Under the pieces are notes generated by a model. That model saw nothing but the letters and a program-made list of their open reading frames with translations. It made no database searches and was not told the origin of the DNA. From AC-32 sp963717725 (GTDB lineage Bacteria; Actinomycetota; Thermoleophilia; Gaiellales; Gaiellaceae), in NCBI GenBank assembly GCA_963717725.1, contig CAVQWS010000025.1:124001-188000 (forward strand): a stretch of 64,000 nt of DNA, in the 5' to 3' direction. This document shows positions 33,513 through 42,399 of the stretch, one piece after another; the stretch's first letter is position 1; each line of letters begins with the position of its first letter. Position numbers and translations under genes: made by a program.

Positions 33513-34664
33513 TTGGACCCGTACGCGAACGAATGGCTCTCGTTCCTCGCGCGCTGGCTGCACGTGATGGCCGGGATCGTCTGGATCGGGACGTCGTTCT
33601 ACTTCGTCGCGCTCGACAACCACCTGCGCGAGAACGCGTCGTGGGAGATTCACGGCGGCGGCTTCTACCGCATCGAGAAGTTCGTGCCCGCCCCGCCGCG
33701 GCTGCCGGACGTCCTGCACTGGTTCAAGTGGGAGGCGTACACGACCTGGCTTTCCGGCTTCGCGCTGCTCGTCTTCCTCTACTACTTCAACGCGACCACG
33801 TACCTCGTCCTGCCGGGCGGGCCGCTCGGGACTGGTTGGTCGATCACGGTCAGCGTCGCATTGCTAGGGGTGGCGTGGCTCGTCTACGACGGGCTCTGCC
33901 GCGCGACGCGGAACGAGGTTGTGCTGACCGCGGCCCTCCTCGGCCTGACGACCCTCGCCGCGTGGGGCGCGACCGAGCTGTTCGCGCCGCGGGCCGCCTA
34001 CGTGCAGGTCGGCGCGATGCTCGGGACGATCATGGTCGCGAACGTCTTCTTCGTGATCATCCCGGCCCACCGTGGGCTGATCCGCGCGAAGGAGGCCTAC
34101 CGCGAGCCCGACCCGGGCCCGGCGCTCGAGGCCAAGCGGCGCTCTGTGCACAACAACTACCTGACGCTGCCGGTCGTGTTCGCGATGCTGAGCAACCACT
34201 TCCCGGCCGCGTACACGCACAGCTACTCCTGGCTGGTGCTGGTCGCGCTGATGGCGATCGGCGCCTGGATCAGGCACTTCTTCAACCTGCGGCACGCCGG
34301 CCGGAACGTTTGGTGGATCCCGCTGACGGCGGCGCTCGGGATCGCGGCCGTCGCCGTCGCGATCCGGCCGACCGGCGGCTCCGGCGGTACGGCGGTGGCG
34401 GCCGGCTCGGTGTCGTCCACGCAGGCGCGGGCGATCGTCCAGCAACGGTGCGTGCCGTGCCATTCGGCGCACCCGACGCGCGTGTCCGCCGCGCCACTCG
34501 GGATCGAGCTCGACACGGCGGCCCAGATCCACGCGCAGGCCGCGGCGATCGCGCGCGTTGCGGTCGACTCGCAGCTGATGCCACTCGGGAACGCGACCGG
34601 GATGACGCAGGCGGAGCGCGACGAGCTCGGCGCCTGGATCCGCGCGGGGGCGCGGATCAAGTAG
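33513..34664 (+). CDS. puuD: Membrane urate hydroxylase PuuD with C-terminal cytochrome c domain
   Basis: 383 residues starting at a TTG placed immediately after the uraD stop. Eight or so membrane helices form the urate oxidase domain (LHVMAGIVWIGTSFYFVALDNHL, FYRIEKFVPAPPRLPDVLHWFKWEAYTTW). A c-type haem site CVPCH lies at residues 313-317 and MPLGN supplies a likely axial Met. PuuD oxidises urate to 5-hydroxyisourate and passes electrons to the respiratory chain. It replaces the soluble uricase here. Confidence 0.94.
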   Translation: MDPYANEWLSFLARWLHVMAGIVWIGTSFYFVALDNHLRENASWEIHGGGFYRIEKFVPAPPRLPDVLHWFKWEAYTTWLSGFALLVFLYYFNATTYLVLPGGPLGTGWSITVSVALLGVAWLVYDGLCRATRNEVVLTAALLGLTTLAAWGATELFAPRAAYVQVGAMLGTIMVANVFFVIIPAHRGLIRAKEAYREPDPGPALEAKRRSVHNNYLTLPVVFAMLSNHFPAAYTHSYSWLVLVALMAIGAWIRHFFNLRHAGRNVWWIPLTAALGIAAVAVAIRPTGGSGGTAVAAGSVSSTQARAIVQQRCVPCHSAHPTRVSAAPLGIELDTAAQIHAQAAAIARVAVDSQLMPLGNATGMTQAERDELGAWIRAGARIK

Positions 34665-34673
34665 GTTCGCGCG

Positions 34674-35081
34674 GTGCTGGAGATCGTCTCGGGCGACTAC
34701 CGCTTCGTCACGCGGCTCGAGGAGGAGCTCGCGTCCGCGACGGTGGCCGCGTTCCGGCGTCTGCTGCCGCTGGAGAGCCAGATCATTCACGCGCGCTGGA
34801 GCGGCGAGTCCTGCTGGATCCCGCTCGGCGACCTCGACGTCGGCTTTGGGCCCGAGAACGCCACCTGCTACCCGGCGCCCGGGCAGCTGCTCTTCTATCC
34901 CGGCGGGGTCAGCGAGACCGAGATCCTCTTCCCGTACGGCCCGACCGCGTTCGCGAGCAAGGCCGGCTTGCTCGCTGGCAACCACTTCGCGACGGTGTTG
35001 GAAGGCGTCGAACAGCTGGGCGAGCTCGGCCGCAAGGTCCTCTGGGAAGGCGCCCAGCCGCTGCGCGCAGCCGAAAGCTGA
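34674..35081 (+). CDS. DUF3830 family protein in the purine operon
   Basis: 135 residues from a GTG nine bases after puuD. RFVTRLEEELASATVAAFRRLLPLESQIIHARWSGESCWIPLGDL and the CYPAPGQLLFYPGGVSETEILFPYG block match DUF3830. This family has a cyclophilin-like beta fold and unknown biochemical role. It is the last gene of the plus-strand purine operon, so a role in allantoin or ureide processing, or in uptake, is a reasonable guess only. Confidence 0.85.
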   Translation: MLEIVSGDYRFVTRLEEELASATVAAFRRLLPLESQIIHARWSGESCWIPLGDLDVGFGPENATCYPAPGQLLFYPGGVSETEILFPYGPTAFASKAGLLAGNHFATVLEGVEQLGELGRKVLWEGAQPLRAAES

Positions 35082-35098
35082 GCCGCCAAGAAACCGCA

Positions 35099-35120
35099 CC
35101 CCACCCATCTCTGGGTGGGG
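35099..35120. terminator. Hairpin terminator after the purine operon
   Basis: CCCCACCCA (35099-35107) pairs with TGGGTGGGG (35112-35120) around a TCTC loop, between the convergent DUF3830 and M20 genes. The stem is a perfect 9 bp. Downstream bases are not T-rich (CGAAGGTTCG), so it is either rho-independent with a weak tail or a bidirectional stop. Confidence 0.6.
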
Positions 35121-35204
35121 CGAAGGTTCGTCCGCCCGCCACCCGCTTCGAGCGTATCGCGGGAAAACGCGCGTGTCTGTGACGGATCCGTGCCGGAACC
35201 GGGT

Positions 35205-36269
35205 CTAGTCGTCCACAGCCGACGCGAGCCGGTCGAGCGCGCCCGTCAGCACGTCCACGGCGAGCTCGACGTCCTCGTCGGCGGAAAGCTCGTCGGGCGA
35301 ATGGCTGATCCCGCCGTTCAGGCTGCGGACGAAGAGCATCGCGGCCGGCACCCCGGCCGCGGCCAGCACGCCGGCGTCGTGACCCGCTCCTGAGGGCAGC
35401 TCCACTGCCGACAGCCCGAGCGACGCGAGCTGCTCCAGCAGCGCCGTCGTCGGCCCGGTCGACATAACCACGGCGCGGCCACGCGACAGCTCCGACGGCA
35501 CGACCGCGGCGACCTGCTCGAGCCGTTCGTCGTCCGGCGCCCGCACGTCGACGCTCAGCGTCACGCGCGAGGGAATCACGTTCGACGCGCCCGGCTCGAC
35601 CTCGAGCCGTCCGACAGTTGCGACGGCGCCGTCGACGCCGGCCGCCGCGTCGCGCAGGCGCAGCACGAACTCCGCCGCGGCGACGAGCGCATCCTCCCGA
35701 CTCGGCATCGGCGTCGTGCCGGCGTGCCCCTCGCGGCCCTCGAACACGACCTTCCCGCGCGCGGTCGCCGCGATCCCGGTGACCACTCCGAGCGGCGCCC
35801 CGGCCTCGGCGAGCTGCGGGCCCTGCTCGACGTGCAGCTCGACGAACGCGGCCGGCACCGGATCAAGTCTGCCCGAGCAGAGCGACCTCGACCCGCGGCA
35901 GCCCGGGCCCGTGCAGCCTTCCTCGTCGCGGAAGACGACGACGACCATCGTCCGCTCGCGCTGCCCCAAGCTTTCGACAGCCTCCAGCCCGCCGACCACG
36001 CCGAGCGCGCCGTCGAAGCGGCCGCCATGCGGCACCGAGTCGAGATGCGAGCCGGTCCACACCTCCGGCAGCTCCGGTCGGCCACCGCGCAGGCGCCCGA
36101 AGAGATTGCCGGCGCCGTCGACCTCGACCTCGAGCCCGGCCTCCCGCATCCAGCCGGCGACCAGCGAGTGCGCCTCGTCCTCCTCGCGGGTCCCGCCCAG
36201 CCGGTTCGCGCCCGGCCCGTCGCCGATCGCGTAGAGCCGGTCGAGACGCTCCAGAACCCGCACGCCCAC
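35205..36269 (-). CDS. M20-family amidohydrolase, allantoate amidohydrolase/N-carbamoylase type (compact)
   Basis: 354 residues from a GTG. Metal-site motifs are TGSHLDSVPHGGRFDGALGV, FRDEEGCTGPGCRGS, VELHVEQGPQLAEAGAPLGVVTGIAA and the C-terminal NGGISHSPDE. These define the allantoate amidohydrolase / N-carbamoyl-amino-acid hydrolase group. The protein is about 50 residues shorter than usual, because the segment between GSR and ELHVEQG is cut from several tens of residues to about twenty. Next to the urate operon, so allantoate is the favoured substrate. Confidence 0.85.
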   Translation of the reverse strand: MGVRVLERLDRLYAIGDGPGANRLGGTREEDEAHSLVAGWMREAGLEVEVDGAGNLFGRLRGGRPELPEVWTGSHLDSVPHGGRFDGALGVVGGLEAVESLGQRERTMVVVVFRDEEGCTGPGCRGSRSLCSGRLDPVPAAFVELHVEQGPQLAEAGAPLGVVTGIAATARGKVVFEGREGHAGTTPMPSREDALVAAAEFVLRLRDAAAGVDGAVATVGRLEVEPGASNVIPSRVTLSVDVRAPDDERLEQVAAVVPSELSRGRAVVMSTGPTTALLEQLASLGLSAVELPSGAGHDAGVLAAAGVPAAMLFVRSLNGGISHSPDELSADEDVELAVDVLTGALDRLASAVDD

Positions 36270-36272
36270 AGC

Positions 36273-37424
36273 CTAAGCCCGCAGCGGCCGCAGCAGCAGG
36301 ACGCCCGCGAGCGGGAAGACAGCGGCGCCGGCGAAGCCGATCCGCCACGAGCTCGCGGCGACCACGGCGGCGAAGGCCGGCGGCACGATCGCGCCGGCCG
36401 CGGCCAGCGCGCTCTGCTGCATCCCGAGCGCGGCACCGCTGCGGCTGCGCCCGGCGATCTCCGCCGCCGCGGTGAACGAGAGCCCGTTCCAGGCCATCGA
36501 CAACCCGCCCGCGACCACCATCGCGGGAATCAGCAGCACGAGCGGCGCCGAGAGTGCAGCCGCCACCACGGCCAGGGTGGCGCTGCTACCGAGCCCGACG
36601 AGGAGCAGCGGCCTGATCCGCGAGCCGATCCGGTCGGACCAGATCCCGCTGCCGATCCGCATTCCTGCGGCGACGACCTGCGCCCCACCGAGCACGCCGG
36701 CCGCCGCCGCCCCGGAGAGCCCGCGCTCGTCGTGCAGGAAGAGGACGAGGAAGCTGATCAGCGCGAGCTGCGCGACGAGGTAGAAGCTGCTGCCGGTGCA
36801 GAGCAGCCAGAGCCGGTGGTCGCGCAGAGTCGCCCCGAGGCCGCGCGGCTCGAGCACGTCGTCCTCGGTGTGGCTTTGCCGGTCGCGGATCACCGCGACG
36901 CCGAAGGCCGCGCCGGCCAGGCAGAGCGCGGCCAGGAAGACGAACGCGGCACGCAGGCCGAGCATCGGCAGGACGAGCGCCGAGATCAGCCCACCCACCG
37001 GGATCGCCGTCTGCCTGATGCCCAGGGCAAAGCCACGCTCGTTCGACGGAAACCACTGCATGACGGCGCGGCCACTCGCTGCGTTGACGCTCGCCCCGGC
37101 CGCCCCCGCGAGGAAGATCAGCGCGATCAGCGGCCAGAACCCGTCGGCGGAGCCGGCGGCGACCAACGCGCCGGCGCAGAAGGTCAGCCCGGTCGCAAGC
37201 ACGAACCGCTCCCCCCGCCGATCGGCGAGCAGGCCCCAGGGCAGCAGCGTCAGCAGCGTTCCGATCCAGAGGCTGTCGAGCACGATGCCCACTTGCAGGA
37301 GGCTGAGCGAATGCTCGTCGCGCAGGGCCGGCGCGAGCACGGGCAGTCCGATGATCACGGCGGAGAACGAGGTCTGGGCCGCGGTCCCGGCGGCCAGGAC
37401 CAGCCAGCGGTAGCGGCTCAGCAC
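36273..37424 (-). CDS. MFS transporter, possibly purine/ureide-related
   Basis: 383 residues from a GTG at 37424 (MLSRYRWLVLAAG). Twelve hydrophobic helices with the MFS motif GLLADRRGERFVLATG between helices 2 and 3 and the second-half motif SGIWSDRIGSRIRPLLLVG. Transporter specificity cannot be read. It is transcribed with the M20 amidohydrolase (gap of three bases), which suggests import of a nitrogen compound handled by that enzyme. Confidence 0.85.
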   Translation of the reverse strand: MLSRYRWLVLAAGTAAQTSFSAVIIGLPVLAPALRDEHSLSLLQVGIVLDSLWIGTLLTLLPWGLLADRRGERFVLATGLTFCAGALVAAGSADGFWPLIALIFLAGAAGASVNAASGRAVMQWFPSNERGFALGIRQTAIPVGGLISALVLPMLGLRAAFVFLAALCLAGAAFGVAVIRDRQSHTEDDVLEPRGLGATLRDHRLWLLCTGSSFYLVAQLALISFLVLFLHDERGLSGAAAAGVLGGAQVVAAGMRIGSGIWSDRIGSRIRPLLLVGLGSSATLAVVAAALSAPLVLLIPAMVVAGGLSMAWNGLSFTAAAEIAGRSRSGAALGMQQSALAAAGAIVPPAFAAVVAASSWRIGFAGAAVFPLAGVLLLRPLRA

Positions 37425-37465
37425 GGGTCGAACGCTAACGCGCCGCGCGCCGCTAGGCTGGCGCC

Positions 37466-37855
37466 GTGGCCTTCCGCGTCGTCCGACCCGACGAGCTCGA
37501 GTGGATCGAGCGCGAACCCGAGCCGGGCGGAAGCGCCCGCTACGTCGCACGGCTCACCGAGGTGCTCGGCTTCGAGCACACACGCGGGAGCGTGTGGCGC
37601 TACCCGCCCGGCGCGAAGGGGCGCCGGCACCGCGACACGATCCAGGAGGAGACCTTCGTCGTGATCGACGGCGCGCTGACGATGTACCTCGGCGACCCGC
37701 CGGAGCAGGTCGAGGTGCCGAAGGGCAGCGTCGTCCACGTCGAGTCCGGCACCGTCCTGCAGCTGGCGAACCACGGCGACGAGGACGTCCTGCTCTACGC
37801 CTACGGCGCGCCGCCCGAGGCAGGCGGGGCGGAATTCCTGGACTCGGCGGTCTAG
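37466..37855 (+). CDS. Cupin-domain protein
   Basis: 129 residues from a GTG. The cupin barrel shows RGSVWRYPPGAKGRRHRDTIQEETFVVIDGALTMYLGDP and VEVPKGSVVHVESGTVLQL. The first cupin motif keeps the two histidine positions only partly (RHRDTIQEE). Function unknown. Its TAG shares CTAG with the convergent aldehyde dehydrogenase. Confidence 0.82.
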   Translation: MAFRVVRPDELEWIEREPEPGGSARYVARLTEVLGFEHTRGSVWRYPPGAKGRRHRDTIQEETFVVIDGALTMYLGDPPEQVEVPKGSVVHVESGTVLQLANHGDEDVLLYAYGAPPEAGGAEFLDSAV

Positions 37856-39330
37856 AGCCCGAACGGGTTGAACGGCTTCGGGCTCGTGGACACGATCACG
37901 CTCTTCGTCTCGAGATAGTCGTCGAGCGTCTCGAGCCCGAGCTCGCGCCCGAAGCCGGACTGCTTGTAGCCGCCGAAGGGGATGCCCGGGAACGCGGTGA
38001 ACGGCATGTTGATCCCGACCGTGCCGGCCTTGATCCGCCGCGCGAGCCGGTGCCCGCGGCCGGGGTCGCCAGTCCAGACGGTAGCCATCAGGCCGTAGCG
38101 CACGTCGTTGGCGATCCGGGTCGCGTCCTTCTCGTCCTCGAAGGGGATCACCGTCACGACGGGGCCGAAGATCTCTTCTTGCGCGACCCGCATCGAGTTC
38201 TCGACCTGCGCGAGCACGGTCGGTGGGTAGAACGCGCCCTTGCCGGCAATCGCTTCGAGGTTCCCGCCGGTGACGACCTCGGCGCCCTCCTCGCGGCCGG
38301 TCTCGACGTAGCCGTGGACGCGGTCGCGATGCTCGTTCGAGATCAGCGAGCCGACCTGGGTCTCGGGGTCGAGCGGGTCGCCGACCTTGAGGCTCGCGGC
38401 GGCGTCCGAGAAGCGCGCGACGAAGTCGTCGTAGATCGAGCTCTCGACGAGCACGCGCGAGCGCGCCTCGCAGCTCTGTCCGGCCGAGTAGTAGATCGAC
38501 CAGACCGAGCTCGGGATCGCGTCGTCCAGGTTCGCGTCGGCGAAGACGAGGTTCGGGCTCTTGCCGCCGAGCTCGAGGATCAAGCGCTTGATCCCGTCGG
38601 AGGCGAGCCGCATGATCTCGGCGCCGGTGGTGGTCGAGCCGGTGAAGGCGACCTTCTCGACGCCGGGGTGGGCGACCAGGTGCGCGCCGACCGTCGGGCC
38701 AGGGCCAGGGACGACGTTGATCGTGCCCGGCGGGAAGCCGACCTCGCTCGCGAGCTCGGCCATTCGCAGCGCCGAGAGCGGCGTCGCGGAGTCCGGCTTC
38801 AGCACGATGGTGCAGCCGGCGGCGAGGGCGGGCGCGAGCTTCCAGGTGGTCATCATCAGCGGGTAGTTCCAGGGCACGATCTGGCCGCAGACGCCGACCG
38901 GCTCTTTCAGCGAGTAGAAGAGCAGCGAGCCGCCGACCGGGTTCGAGCGGCCGGCGATCGAGGCGATCGCCGAGCCGTAGAAGCGGAAGTTCTCGACCGC
39001 CTGGGCGAGCTCGGCCTTGACCGACGAGATCGCCTTGCCGACGTTGCGCGCCTCGAGCTCGGCCAGCTCCTTGCGGTTGGCGACGAGCGCGTCGGCGAGG
39101 GCGTGGAGGAGGCGCGAGCGCTCGGTGGGCGCGGTACGGCCCCAGTCGCCGTCGAGTGCGGCGCGCGCGGCGTCGACGGCGCGGTCGACGTCCTGTTCGT
39201 TCGCGACGGCTACCTTCGCCAGCGGCTCGCCGGTGGCGGGCTCGGTCAGCTCGCGGAGCTCGCCCGAGGCAGGCTCGGCCGTCTCGCCGTTGATGAAGAG
39301 CCCGTACTCCCGTTCGGTTGCTACAGCCAT
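37852..39330 (-). CDS. NAD(P)-dependent aldehyde dehydrogenase
   Basis: 492 residues from the ATG at 39330. NAD-site and catalytic motifs are GQIVPWNYPLMMTTWKLAPALAAG, FTGSTTTGAEIM, the general-base glutamate in LILELGGKSPNLVFADA and the nucleophile in YSAGQSCEARSRVLV. The C-terminus EIFGPVVTVIPFEDE and GIPFGGYKQSGFGRE are also typical. Resembles betaine-aldehyde or succinate-semialdehyde types. Substrate unknown. Confidence 0.93.
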   Translation of the reverse strand: MAVATEREYGLFINGETAEPASGELRELTEPATGEPLAKVAVANEQDVDRAVDAARAALDGDWGRTAPTERSRLLHALADALVANRKELAELEARNVGKAISSVKAELAQAVENFRFYGSAIASIAGRSNPVGGSLLFYSLKEPVGVCGQIVPWNYPLMMTTWKLAPALAAGCTIVLKPDSATPLSALRMAELASEVGFPPGTINVVPGPGPTVGAHLVAHPGVEKVAFTGSTTTGAEIMRLASDGIKRLILELGGKSPNLVFADANLDDAIPSSVWSIYYSAGQSCEARSRVLVESSIYDDFVARFSDAAASLKVGDPLDPETQVGSLISNEHRDRVHGYVETGREEGAEVVTGGNLEAIAGKGAFYPPTVLAQVENSMRVAQEEIFGPVVTVIPFEDEKDATRIANDVRYGLMATVWTGDPGRGHRLARRIKAGTVGINMPFTAFPGIPFGGYKQSGFGRELGLETLDDYLETKSVIVSTSPKPFNPFGL

Positions 39331-39395
39331 TTCGGCTGAGAATACCGGCTCATCGGGGAGTTTCGGGCGTCCCTCGGAGCGGGGATACTGAGCCA

Positions 39396-39647
39396 ATGAC
39401 CGAGATGGTTCACGTCGAAGCAGCCCGGATCCCCGACCGGGACCGGCTGCTCTCCGAGCTTCGCGAGGCTGGACTGGACGCGCGTGCGGTGGACGAGATC
39501 GGGATCGAGGTGCCGCTCGAGGCCGAGGCCGAGCAGGCTGCCGACGAGGTGCTCGCCCACGCGGAGGCCGTGATCATGCGCACCGGCTCGTCCTTTGTGC
39601 CGATCAAGCACGACGGAGTGATCTACATCCGCCCGCCGCTCAGCTGA
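39396..39647 (+). CDS. Small conserved-looking protein, unknown function
   Basis: 83 residues from the ATG at 39396, with no hydrophobic segment. It contains RIPDRDRLLSELREAGLDARAVDEIGIEVPLEAEAEQA and ends VPIKHDGVIYIRPPLS. The alternating charged helix-strand pattern suggests a small alpha-beta protein. No family recognised. It starts 65 bases from the divergent aldehyde dehydrogenase start. The stop abuts the convergent VOC gene with no gap. Confidence 0.65.
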   Translation: MTEMVHVEAARIPDRDRLLSELREAGLDARAVDEIGIEVPLEAEAEQAADEVLAHAEAVIMRTGSSFVPIKHDGVIYIRPPLS

Positions 39648-40079
39648 CTACGAGGGCAGCGTGACGCTGCCGTCGTCGCGCAGGCCGAAGCCCGGGTTGT
39701 GCGCGATCTCCCAGACGTGGCCGTCCGGGTCGCGGAAGACGCCCGCGTAGCCGCCGTAGAACGTCTCCGCCGGCTCTCGCGTGACCTCCGCGCCGTTGTG
39801 CCTGGCCAGCTCGATCACCTCGTGCACCTCGTCCCGCGAGCCCACGTTGTGCGCCAGGGCGATGCCACCCCAGCCGGCCGCCTCGTCCGGGATGCCCATG
39901 TCGGCCGCGAGCTTCTCGCGGCTCCAGAGAACGACCACGACGCCGTTGGCCTGGAAGAACGCCGTCTCCTCGGCCTCCCAGGCGACCCGCCAGCCAAGCG
40001 CGGCGTAGAACGCCTTGGCCCGGACGTAGTCCGAGACACCGAGAGTGAAGAGACTGACGCTCTGCCGCACAGGCGTCAC
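39648..40079 (-). CDS. VOC-superfamily (glyoxalase-like) protein
   Basis: 143 residues from a GTG overlapping the upstream stop (GTGA). Two beta-alpha-beta-beta-beta modules: VSLFTLGVSDYVRAKAFYAALGWRVAWEAEETAFFQANGVVVVLW and GIALAHNVGSRDEVHEVIELARHNGAEVTREPAETFYGGYAGVFRDPDGHVWEIAHNP. The metal ligands expected near the strand ends (Glu/His) appear in WEIAHNP. Reaction unknown. Length normal. Confidence 0.88.
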   Translation of the reverse strand: MTPVRQSVSLFTLGVSDYVRAKAFYAALGWRVAWEAEETAFFQANGVVVVLWSREKLAADMGIPDEAAGWGGIALAHNVGSRDEVHEVIELARHNGAEVTREPAETFYGGYAGVFRDPDGHVWEIAHNPGFGLRDDGSVTLPS

Positions 40080-41224
40080 CCGGCGAGCTCGCGCGGTAGC
40101 ACGCGCGCCGTCAGCAGCGCCCGGAAGCGCTCCGGGTCGCCGGCGACGTGCGCTCCGACGAGCTCGCGGCCCTGCCAGTAGGTGTGCTGGTACGGCGGCG
40201 AGGGATTCTGCACCTGCGAGTCGATCTGCTTGGCGATGCGGTCGTCGGGCTGGAGCGACCACGTAGCGGAGTAGTCGCGAGCCTCTTCGGGCGAGGCGCC
40301 GCGGTCGTGAATCAGCATCGCCAGGTTCGCGGCGATCGGCAGGAGCAGCTCGCGGGCCTCTTCGACACGCGAGCCGACCTCAGCATCGAAGGCGAACCCG
40401 AGGCGGCCGAGCACCTCCGCCGCCAGCTGCTGGCCGTCGCCGACGAGCAGCTCCGGGCCCGTCATGGCGATTCCCTCCGAGATCACGGCCTCGGGCGACC
40501 AGAGCACGTCGAGCGTGCGCTCCAGCTCGCCGCGGTCTCGTACGAGCTCGGTCTCCTGCCAGACGCGATGCGTGTGGTGCCCGCCGTAGATCTCGTGCGA
40601 GGTGAGCGGCACGAGGTCGGCCGCCGGCAACGGCAGGTCGGTGTTGACCTCGATCTTGGTGCGCAGGCCGCCGAGGTAGTGGGCGTAGCCGAGCCAGCGC
40701 TCGCCGGTGACGAGCTCGAGCTCGAACTCCTCGCCCTCGGGCAGGCCGATCGCCTCGCGCGTCAGCCGCCGCAGCTCGGCGGCCGCGTCGAGCACCGCTT
40801 GCTCGACCAGCTCGGCCGGGATCGCCGTCTCGGCGAACCAGCTTGCATAGCGCTCGCGCACGTCGCCCTGGCCGGGCAGCACCTCGTCGAGGATCGCAGC
40901 CGCCCGGCGGAAGGGCTCCTCGTCGTGCCAGCGGGGCTCGATCCCGTAGACGAGCCGGCCCTCCTCGGCGTAGTCGAGCCGCTCGCCGCCGAGCTTGCGG
41001 GCGTTTGCGGCCAGTGCCCGAGCCTGCGCGACGAGCCACTCGTCGCCGGCGGCAGCCTCGGCGAGCGCGTCGGCGTCCTCGGCCAGCGCGGCCAGCCCGC
41101 GCGGCTCCTCGGCCTCGACCCGCCGGGCGAACTCCTCCGGCCCGTAGTAGGCGTCGATCAGATCCTCGTCATGCCGGCCGAGCCGCAACCCCAGCTCGAG
41201 GTAGCGCTCGACCGGATCAGCCAC
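40076..41224 (-). CDS. DUF885-like putative metallopeptidase
   Basis: 382 residues. The likely metal motif is HEIYGGHHTH, similar to the HE-x-PGHH motif of DUF885 peptidases, followed by VISEGIAMTGPELLVG (SEG motif of DUF885). The N-terminal part is helical with RYLELGLRLGRHDEDLIDAYYGP. It is shorter than standard DUF885 proteins (about 550), so only the catalytic half may be kept. Overlaps the thiolase gene by eight bases. Confidence 0.68.
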   Translation of the reverse strand: MADPVERYLELGLRLGRHDEDLIDAYYGPEEFARRVEAEEPRGLAALAEDADALAEAAAGDEWLVAQARALAANARKLGGERLDYAEEGRLVYGIEPRWHDEEPFRRAAAILDEVLPGQGDVRERYASWFAETAIPAELVEQAVLDAAAELRRLTREAIGLPEGEEFELELVTGERWLGYAHYLGGLRTKIEVNTDLPLPAADLVPLTSHEIYGGHHTHRVWQETELVRDRGELERTLDVLWSPEAVISEGIAMTGPELLVGDGQQLAAEVLGRLGFAFDAEVGSRVEEARELLLPIAANLAMLIHDRGASPEEARDYSATWSLQPDDRIAKQIDSQVQNPSPPYQHTYWQGRELVGAHVAGDPERFRALLTARVLPRELAG

Positions 41225-42389
41225 GCTGGAAGAGGGCTGCCTGACCCTGGCCGACGCCCACGCACAGAGTCGCGAGCCCGTAGCGGCCGCCGCGGCGCCG
41301 GAGCTCGTGCAGCAGCGTCACCACCAGCCGCGCGCCGCTCATCCCGAGCGGGTGGCCGAGCGCGATCGCGCCGCCGTTGACGTTGACCTTCTCCGGGTCG
41401 AGCCCGAGCTCGCGGATCACGACGAGGCTCTGCGAGGCGAACGCCTCGTTCAGCTCGACCAGGTCGAGCTCGCCGACCTCGACGCCGGCGCGGCCCAACA
41501 GCTTCTGCACAGCCGGCACCGGCCCGATCCCCATCACGCGCGGGTCGACCCCGGCGACCGCCGAGCCGACGAACGTGCCGAGCGGCTCGACCCCGAGCTC
41601 GCGGGCCCGCTCCTCGCTCGCGATCACGAGCGCCGCGGCGCCGTCGTTGATCCCGCTCGAGTTGCCGGCCGTGACGGTGCCGCCCTCGCGGAAGGCCGGC
41701 TTCAACGCCGCCAGCTTCTCCTCGTCGGTGTCCGGCCGCGGGTGCTCGTCTCGGACCACATCACCGACCGGGACGAGCTCGTCGGCGAACCGCCCGTCCG
41801 CGTCGGCCGCGGCCCAGCGGCGCTGCGACTGCAACGCGAACGCGTCCTGCTCCTCGCGCGAGACGCCGTAGCGCTCGGCCACGTTCTCGCCCGTCTCGCC
41901 CATCGACTCGAGTGGATACATAGCCGCCAGGCGTGGATTCGGGAAGCGCCAGCCGAGCGTTGTGTCCCACGCGGTCGTGTCACCGCGCGGGAACGCGCGC
42001 TCCGGCTTGGCCAGCACGAGCGGCGCGCGCGACATCGACTCGACGCCGCCCGCGACGAACAGGTCGCCGTCGCCGGCCATGATCGCGTGTGACGCCCCGG
42101 CAACCGCCGAGAGCCCGGACGCGCAGAGCCGGTTGACCGTCACGCCGGCGACCGACTCCGGCAGGCCCGCCAGCAGCGCGGCCATCCTGGCGACGTTGCG
42201 GTTGTCCTCCCCGGCCTGGTTGGCCGCGCCGAACCAGACGTCCTCGATCTCGCCCGCGGGCACCCCGGCCCGCGAGACCGCCTCGCCGATCACGAGCGCG
42301 GCCAGGTCGTCGGGCCGCTCGCCCGCGAGCGCGCCGCCGTAGCGCCCGACGGGCGTGCGGACTGCCGAAAGGACGACGGCGCGGCTCAC
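41217..42389 (-). CDS. Thiolase (acetyl-CoA acyltransferase, PaaJ/PcaF/FadA type)
   Basis: 390 residues. Catalytic Cys in VNRLCASGLSAVAGASHAI, GGVESMSRAP, NEAFASQSLVVI, catalytic His in VNVNGGAIALGHPLGMSGARL, and second Cys in ATLCVGVGQGQAALFQ. Cleaves 3-oxoacyl-CoA. It could finish phenylacetate breakdown (3-oxoadipyl-CoA thiolase) but lies 17 kb away from paa genes, so the role is open. Confidence 0.92.
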   Translation of the reverse strand: MSRAVVLSAVRTPVGRYGGALAGERPDDLAALVIGEAVSRAGVPAGEIEDVWFGAANQAGEDNRNVARMAALLAGLPESVAGVTVNRLCASGLSAVAGASHAIMAGDGDLFVAGGVESMSRAPLVLAKPERAFPRGDTTAWDTTLGWRFPNPRLAAMYPLESMGETGENVAERYGVSREEQDAFALQSQRRWAAADADGRFADELVPVGDVVRDEHPRPDTDEEKLAALKPAFREGGTVTAGNSSGINDGAAALVIASEERARELGVEPLGTFVGSAVAGVDPRVMGIGPVPAVQKLLGRAGVEVGELDLVELNEAFASQSLVVIRELGLDPEKVNVNGGAIALGHPLGMSGARLVVTLLHELRRRGGRYGLATLCVGVGQGQAALFQRG

Positions 42390-42399
42390 CGCGCCAACG

